Shown here in pieces: positions 58,462-64,000 of a DNA stretch of 64,000 nucleotides. Numbering within the stretch: the first letter of the stretch is position 1; each line of letters starts with the position of its first letter. The stretch is from Megalobrama amblycephala. Lineage: Eukaryota; Chordata; Actinopteri; Cypriniformes; Xenocyprididae. A program made the translations under genes and the position numbers. Location: assembly GCF_018812025.1 (NCBI RefSeq), contig NC_063062.1, positions 40,454,340-40,518,339 of the forward strand, written 5' to 3'. The notes below the pieces were generated by a model, which had not been told where the DNA came from, did no database searches, and saw nothing but the letters and a program-made list of their open reading frames with translations.

Positions 58462-58568
58462 AGCGAGCGCGTCAGTAGCGGCTCTTTCTCGTTTGTTGCC
58501 ATGGTGAGTGAGCCGCGCGTCAATAACGGCGGAGAGCGAGCGAGCGAGCGAAGTTCGCTCGAGGACAG

Positions 58569-58569
<1 letters not shown>

Positions 58570-58611
<42 letters not shown>
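58570..58611. repeat. (AC)n microsatellite in the presumed rap2b 3' UTR
   Basis: About 21 AC units, 110 bases after the stop codon. Confidence 0.95.
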
Positions 58612-58614
<3 letters not shown>

Positions 58615-58649
58615 TGTAGTATGGAAGGCCAACACTGCCATAAAAGAAC

Positions 58650-59690
58650 AAAAACATACCTGAGGTAAAAGTCGAAATTATGACTTAAAAGTCGATATTT
58701 TGACACACAAAAGTCAAAATTATGGCATAAAAGCAGGAATTCTGACAGAAGTCATTCCCATAAAAAGTCAATTTCAAATTTAAATTTTTTGATTGTCAAT
58801 TTCTATTTTTTTCTCCATTAGTTTTACTTTTTTAATCTCAAATACGACTTTCTATCTCATTTCGATTCAAGATTTACCAAAGTACTGACCTGAGTCGAAA
58901 TTCTGACATAAAAGTCATTATTATGACACAGAAAGTCAAAATTATGACATAAAAGGAGTTCTGATAGAAGTCATAATCTCAATTTCTTTTTTGTCAATTC
59001 TGATTTTTTTTGTCTCCATTATTTTTACTTTTTTAATCTCAAATACTTTCTATCTCATTTCGATTTAAGATTTACCAAAGTACTTATGAGTCGAAATTCT
59101 GATATAAAAGGAGGAATTCTGACATGTCATAATCTCATAATTTCAATTTTTAAATCGTAATATGTCAGTTTTGTTTTTTTTGGTCTCAATATTAGGTCTT
59201 AGTATGTTCATTTTGTTTTGTTTTTTATCTCATTTATTTGACAGTATGTCATAATAATAAGTAATGTAGTTTGTCAATTTCTGCTTTTTCTCATAATTTC
59301 AATTTTTTAATCTTAATATGTCAATTTCGATTTGTCTCATAATCGTGACGTATGTTAATCTCAGTTTTATGCCTTAGTATGTCATAATTATGAGGGCGTG
59401 ACTTGTCAATTTTGACTATCTCATACTTTCCATTTTTTTTAAATCAGTATTTTTTTTTAGTATGTTAATTTCAACTTTTTAATCGCAATTATATGACTTA
59501 ATATATCATAATTCAACATTTCATCTCATCATTTTTACTTTTTATCTCAAAAATGACTGTCAAATTCTGCTTTTTTGTCTCATTATTTAATTTTTTTTAA
59601 ATCTTAATATCTGTTTTTTGTTTCAATTATGACAGTATGTCAATTTCGACTTTTATCTCATCATTTCGACTTGAGATTTGCCAAAGTATT
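58650..59690. repeat. Satellite-like array downstream of rap2b
   Basis: The same motif vocabulary as the 5' block, first in complementary sense (AAAGTCGAAATTATGAC) and then in the direct sense (TTTTATCTCATAATTTC). Two similar ~190-bp segments are seen at about 58780-58890 and 58985-59085. No strict higher-order period. Confidence 0.75.
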
Positions 59691-62470
59691 TTTTTCTTTT
59701 ATGGTGGAAATGGACTTCCACAGAGAACGTTCAGGCAAAAAGGGAAGTTCTGTCGTCGTCCGCTCGCCGCATGACTGACCGTCTTCACCAAAGAGACGTC
59801 AGCGGTCGACAGCCGCGGTCACCGGTCACTTTATGCCGTCTTTTTGCAGACGGTCGAAGCGAACGGTGACTCGGACCGTCCGTGTTCACAGGAGAAAGTC
59901 AGTCATGCGGTTTTTAACGAGCGTGGAGGATGACGGGGTCGTCCGTTCTGTCTGAACCGTCCTTCAGCGGTCATCAGTATTCCTATAAGTGTCCTACCAT
60001 GTCTTGCACACGACAAAAGATTATTGAAACCAGTGTTTACATGACGGAATACTTGAATGTTCTGGAGTTATAAATGTATAAATATAGACAAACCAACGCA
60101 TTAGGCACTTGAGGGTTTGTGTTCAGGTGCCTGTCTGTGTGCTGTATGTCTTTTGCAACACAGACGAGCGCTAGTAATTCATCAGTTTTTTGTTTTTATT
60201 CTATTTTGGAGGTGTCGCAGGATTTCTGTACTGTTGAGCTACGCGTCTCCTCACGAGGAGGAGGAGGAGGAGGAGGAGGAGAGCCTGGGAATAGTGAATC
60301 ACTCTTCAGGAATTCTGCGAAGATGTCATTGATGTCAACACAAGTGTCTTGCACTCACAACTGGAACTTTAACCCCAAAAACGTGGAAAACTGAGACACA
60401 CAGGAGGAGTTTGGCTACGTTTGACGCGCCGGGCCGGACGGAGCGCGTGGACTCGGAAACCCTTGTTGTGAATCGTTCAAAGTATTGCTTTTAGTCTGTC
60501 TGCGGGTGACGCCGCTCTTCAAACCACTTTCACGTGCCACTTCCCCTCCTCCTCGAGCGCCGCACGAGGACTTTACTATTTTGACGCGAGGAGCTTTACG
60601 TCGTCGCGTCGAGTGCCTTCCAAAAAGAGTTTAGTGCCAACCTGCAGGAGTCTCAGTCCACACAGTACTTAACAGTTACGCTTGCCGATGGTCTCGGGGC
60701 TGAACGACGTTTATAAGGCCTGTTGTCAACGGAATGTTGTTTTGTTTTTGTTTTTGGCCTTTGAGTAAAAATCTTTCTGGCTTTTTCCTCAACTACAGGT
60801 ACTGAAGCCCCAGACTCAAAACCACAAACCACTGTCTCTAGACCAGTTTTAAATCAGATCTTTTGTTTTGTTTTTAACAAATGTGATGTACCATTGAAAT
60901 TCTAATCCGATTGTACGTTTAATTTCAGACGAGCCTTTTAACAGCTCTCTGATTGTTTTAAAGAGACTTTTAATACATGCATTTTTAAAAAAAAAAAGTG
61001 TTTTGTTTGCCCTCCTTTTGTTCACGCTGAAAATGAAAGCTGCGATGTTATCTTGATTGACAGGTCCGATGCTCTCTGGTGATGCTGTGAACACACGAGG
61101 CGTTGCGTTTGGAGTTACGGTGTCGGCTCGTGTAGCGGTCACGTGACTCGCATGCCGGCCAGCGGGTTCAAACGGAAATGACTTAAAGACGCACGGCTTC
61201 TAAAACACGTGTCACGAATGTTTGGTCAAGGCTTAGAAATAGCAGATGCCTTTTCGGCCGTGTTTAACATCAGGCGTTGGCCCTGCGCGTAATTATACAT
61301 GTGTGAAGTATTGCTGTGTCCCAAACGGGTTAATATACGGTCTTGCATTTTTCACTTAAACCTCAGGAACTGAAGGTAATAACGGAGTCACCAGTTGCCA
61401 TTTTAGAAACACTTTGTTGGCCTGTTTGGGTCATCTTTATCATGGAAACTTGCCATCAGTCTGTGTTTGACTGTTAGAAAGAGAAATCCTGTCTTCATTC
61501 ACTCGCCCTCGTGTTTTGTGTTGGGAACCAAACGGTTTTGACTTCCATCTTTTAACAAAGAAAGTCACAGTTTTGGAGTGACGTGAGGGCGAGTAAATGA
61601 ATCAAGATGTTTGTTTTTTGGGTGAACGATCCTTTTAATCTCCATAAGCTCTTGACACTTTTAAAGGTCCCTTTCAGAGAGGAAGTGAAGATCGAGCGCT
61701 GTTCTCCTTCAGCATCTCTCAATGGTGCAAGTTTCACTTCCTCGAGCTCACATGTTGGCACACTGTTGTTGTTTTTTTGTTGTTTTTTTATGTGTTTGAC
61801 TAACAGGAAGTGCTCATCAGCTGATTTGTAGTCAGTTATCGCAGTCACAGGTCTTCTGGTGTCGGTGTCATGTGGTCTCGTCGTGTGAAGATTCTTGCCC
61901 AGTTTCTCAAATTAAACTGCACGTTTGAGCGGCTTTAGCTGAAAGTAACTTCAGTAATGTTTATAAGAGCCTGATTGAAGTAAGGCCTAACCCTGGCTTA
62001 ATCTAAGCCCTGTCTGTGGAGCCGGGCCGCTGTTTTCTCTGGATCCATGCATGTTACTGTCTGATTTCGCTATCGATCAGCATCAGGGCCGTGTGTATCG
62101 ATCGCTCTTGTCCTCGTGTGTGAGATGTGCTGTTGTTCAGTCCTCTGCTGCGAGAGGAAGTGTTGCAGCGCAGCTTGAGAGCGTGTGGGTGTTGTTCCTG
62201 TGTGCCCGTCACCATCATCATCAGCTCTGATTTTCAGGGTTTTGAGGGTTTAGTTCACCATCTTCAGCGCTTTTTCTTTGGTCACACTGACTTCTGTCCT
62301 CCTCTGTGCCGCAGTCAGTGTTATTTTATCATCATTCAGATGCTGTTTTGTGTTTTTTTTTTTATTTACACTTACATTTTACACTTTATTTTAATGTGTC
62401 CTTGTTACGGAGTACGTTTAAGCACCAAGTAATATTAACTAACCGCATATATTCACTATGTGGTCAGGAG
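59691..62470 (+). other. Repeat-poor sequence, possible long 3' UTR of rap2b
   Basis: 2.8 kb of mostly unique sequence with raised CpG at 59740-60000 and 60410-61150. GGA triplets occur at 60256-60282. No coding frame with a domain was found. Mammalian RAP2B has a long 3' UTR, so this may be transcribed with it; that is inference. No AATAAA before the next MITE convinced me. Confidence 0.35.
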
Positions 62471-62497
62471 AAGGGTTTGGTTTAGGGTACTAAAGTG

Positions 62498-62695
62498 GGT
62501 AACACTTTATTTTACAGTGTCCTTGTTACATATATTAACTACATGTAACATAGTAATAACTATTAATTATGCATAATTACATGCAACTAACCCTAAACCA
62601 AACCTTATAGTAAGTACATGAAGATAACTATTATTACTCAGTAATAAAATGTATAATTACAGTGTAACAAGGACACCTTTAAATAAAGTGTTACC
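62498..62695. mobile_element. MITE with GGTAACACTTTA ends
   Basis: GGTAACACTTTAT at the left is mirrored by ATAAAGTGTTACC at the right, and inner blocks TGTCCTTGTTAC / GTAACAAGGACA are also inverted. 198 bp, non-coding. Confidence 0.75.
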
Positions 62696-62700
62696 AATTT

Positions 62701-62744
62701 TAAAGTTTTAGTGTGTTTTTTTTTTTTTTTTTTTTTTTTGGCTA

Positions 62745-62838
<94 letters not shown>

Positions 62839-62866
62839 GTAGCCAAAAAAAAAAAAACACACTAAA

Positions 62867-62942
<76 letters not shown>
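62701..62942. repeat. Large (TA)n palindrome
   Basis: The left arm TAAAGTTTTAGTGTG + T run + GGCTACTAATATAT (62701-62753) is complementary to TATAATTAGTAGCC + A run + CACACTAAAACTTTA (about 62830-62872). Between the arms and beyond the second arm lie pure TA runs (about 40 and 35 units). Confidence 0.85.
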
Positions 62943-62946
<4 letters not shown>

Positions 62947-63239
62947 CTAAGATTGATAAACACTTCTTTTTCATTGTTAGTTTTTGTTAACTAATGTAGT
63001 TTATTCATGTAAACCTTATTGAAGTGTCACAATCTGAGATCACTAGTGAAAATCACTTTTTCTACCAATATTATCAGCATAACATATTTGAGATTTGAAG
63101 CTGAACCAAAAGAAAATAACATTCTGAATATATTTCAAAAGTTATTTCAAAAATATATCACAATTAATCTGTTTTGTTCCTAAGTAGCTGCTCAGTGCAT
63201 CAGTGAACTATAAATATTAGCGCTATATGTGTGTGTATA

Positions 63240-63545
63240 TATATATCAAGAAGCATTTTCTGAACAAGTAAAAATTATTGTCTTGTTTTCAGAAAAAATA
63301 AGTCAAAATTATTCAACTTTTTGCATAAAATTACTTTTAAATAATGCAAGAAAATTAGTTTGCTTACCACATTGGTGGATTATGTTGCTTGTTTTATGCA
63401 AAAAGTTGAATAATATTGACTTATTTTTCAATCATTTTTACGTGTTTAGAAAATGGTTTAAGAGTTTTTAGATATTTTGACTGGAAACAAGACAAAAAGT
63501 CTGTAAGAAAAGCTTTTTTTTTTTTTTTTTTTTCTAGTGTATAAT
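63240..63545. repeat. MITE-like repeat with internal inverted halves
   Basis: AAGTCAAAATTATTCAACTTTTTGCAT (in two parts, about 63301-63327) is mirrored by ATGCAAAAAGTTGAATAAT about 80 bp later. It ends in a T run and CTAGTGTATAAT. Non-coding. Confidence 0.5.
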
Positions 63546-64000
63546 AGCTTTGGCAGAGTTCAATATCTCTGAAGCATATTTTGATGGAATGATGGGCAGA
63601 TTTTTTTGGGAAAATCTTGTTTTTATTCGTCTCTTGTCTCTAGTAGTTGCTGACATGGTGCTAAGTTATAAACAAACAGTTATTAGTCTTATGACAGTAG
63701 TTGTAATATGAGTCACATGACTTGTTTCATTTTGCATCAGTAATCGAAACCCGTTTTGCTGGGTTACACGCGCTCGTTTGGTAAGCGGTGTGGTTTGGGT
63801 CTCATCCAGACATGAAAACAAACCGCGTTAAATAATTCATCCCTAAGGTGTGGTCCGGGCCGGAGTATCGCGAGGATTGGAGCGCGATGAGGCGCTCGTG
63901 CCTACAGGCCAGATCTGGGAAAACCCTGGGATTCCAGTCATTGTTCTCATTCCTGCCGCCGATGCGTCCGGGCTTGTCTGCGGCAGTAAAGAGCTTTCAT
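63546..64000. other. Window end, GC-richer complex sequence
   Basis: From about 63760 the composition rises in GC and CpG, with no repeat ends and no clear exon. It could be an upstream exon or regulatory region of the next gene, outside the window. Confidence 0.3.

Overview
This is a vertebrate nuclear window, almost certainly from a cyprinid-type teleost. The evidence is intron-containing genes with GT/AG splice sites, fish-typical transposons (a 5S-rRNA-derived SINE3, a DIRS-type element, Tc1, many TTAA-bounded and hAT-like elements), long CA/TG microsatellites, and the vertebrate gene pair P2RY1 - RAP2B. All family names rest on reading the sequence and on recalled family features; no database search was run.

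Three host loci are supported. (1) A galectin gene (11.2-14.4 kb, +) with a TATA box and nine readable coding exons. A ~1.2 kb internal tandem duplication has copied the exons of one carbohydrate-recognition domain (CRD), so a single-CRD gene appears to have become a two-CRD gene. The duplicated linker exon has lost 48 bp and carries a stop. (2) p2ry1 (26.1-29.05 kb, +), a purinergic GPCR with one intact 355-codon coding exon and a probable untranslated first exon. (3) rap2b (57.9-58.5 kb, +), an intronless 183-codon Ras-family GTPase under a CpG-rich promoter. P2RY1 and RAP2B are also neighbours in human, so this is conserved synteny with about 29 kb of repeat-rich sequence between them.

Most of the rest is mobile DNA. 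1-3609: decayed Ty3/Gypsy-type element with its 3' LTR. 3667-5609: TTAA-bounded element carrying an inserted SINE3. 5.7-6.6 kb: palindromic repeat. 7583-10522: TTAA-bounded element split by an internally deleted DIRS-type retroelement. 16.0-19.2 kb: three-layer nest (outer inverted-repeat element, hAT-like element with target duplication, complete non-autonomous LTR retrotransposon with a 403-codon ORF). 24.8-31.8 kb: p2ry1 flanked by two copies of one element in opposite orientation. 31.5-54.9 kb: a field of MITEs, foldback elements and a truncated Tc1 transposon, with stretches of unremarkable sequence between. 55.6-59.7 kb: rap2b sits between two blocks of the same GACTTTT/CATAATTT satellite-like motif, the 5' block having a 482-bp higher-order period. 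62.7-62.9 kb: a large (TA)n palindrome.

The most unusual items are the nascent two-CRD galectin, the recurrence of exact TTAA boundaries on nine unrelated-looking elements, and the placement of both signalling genes inside repeats. No new multi-gene system was found.
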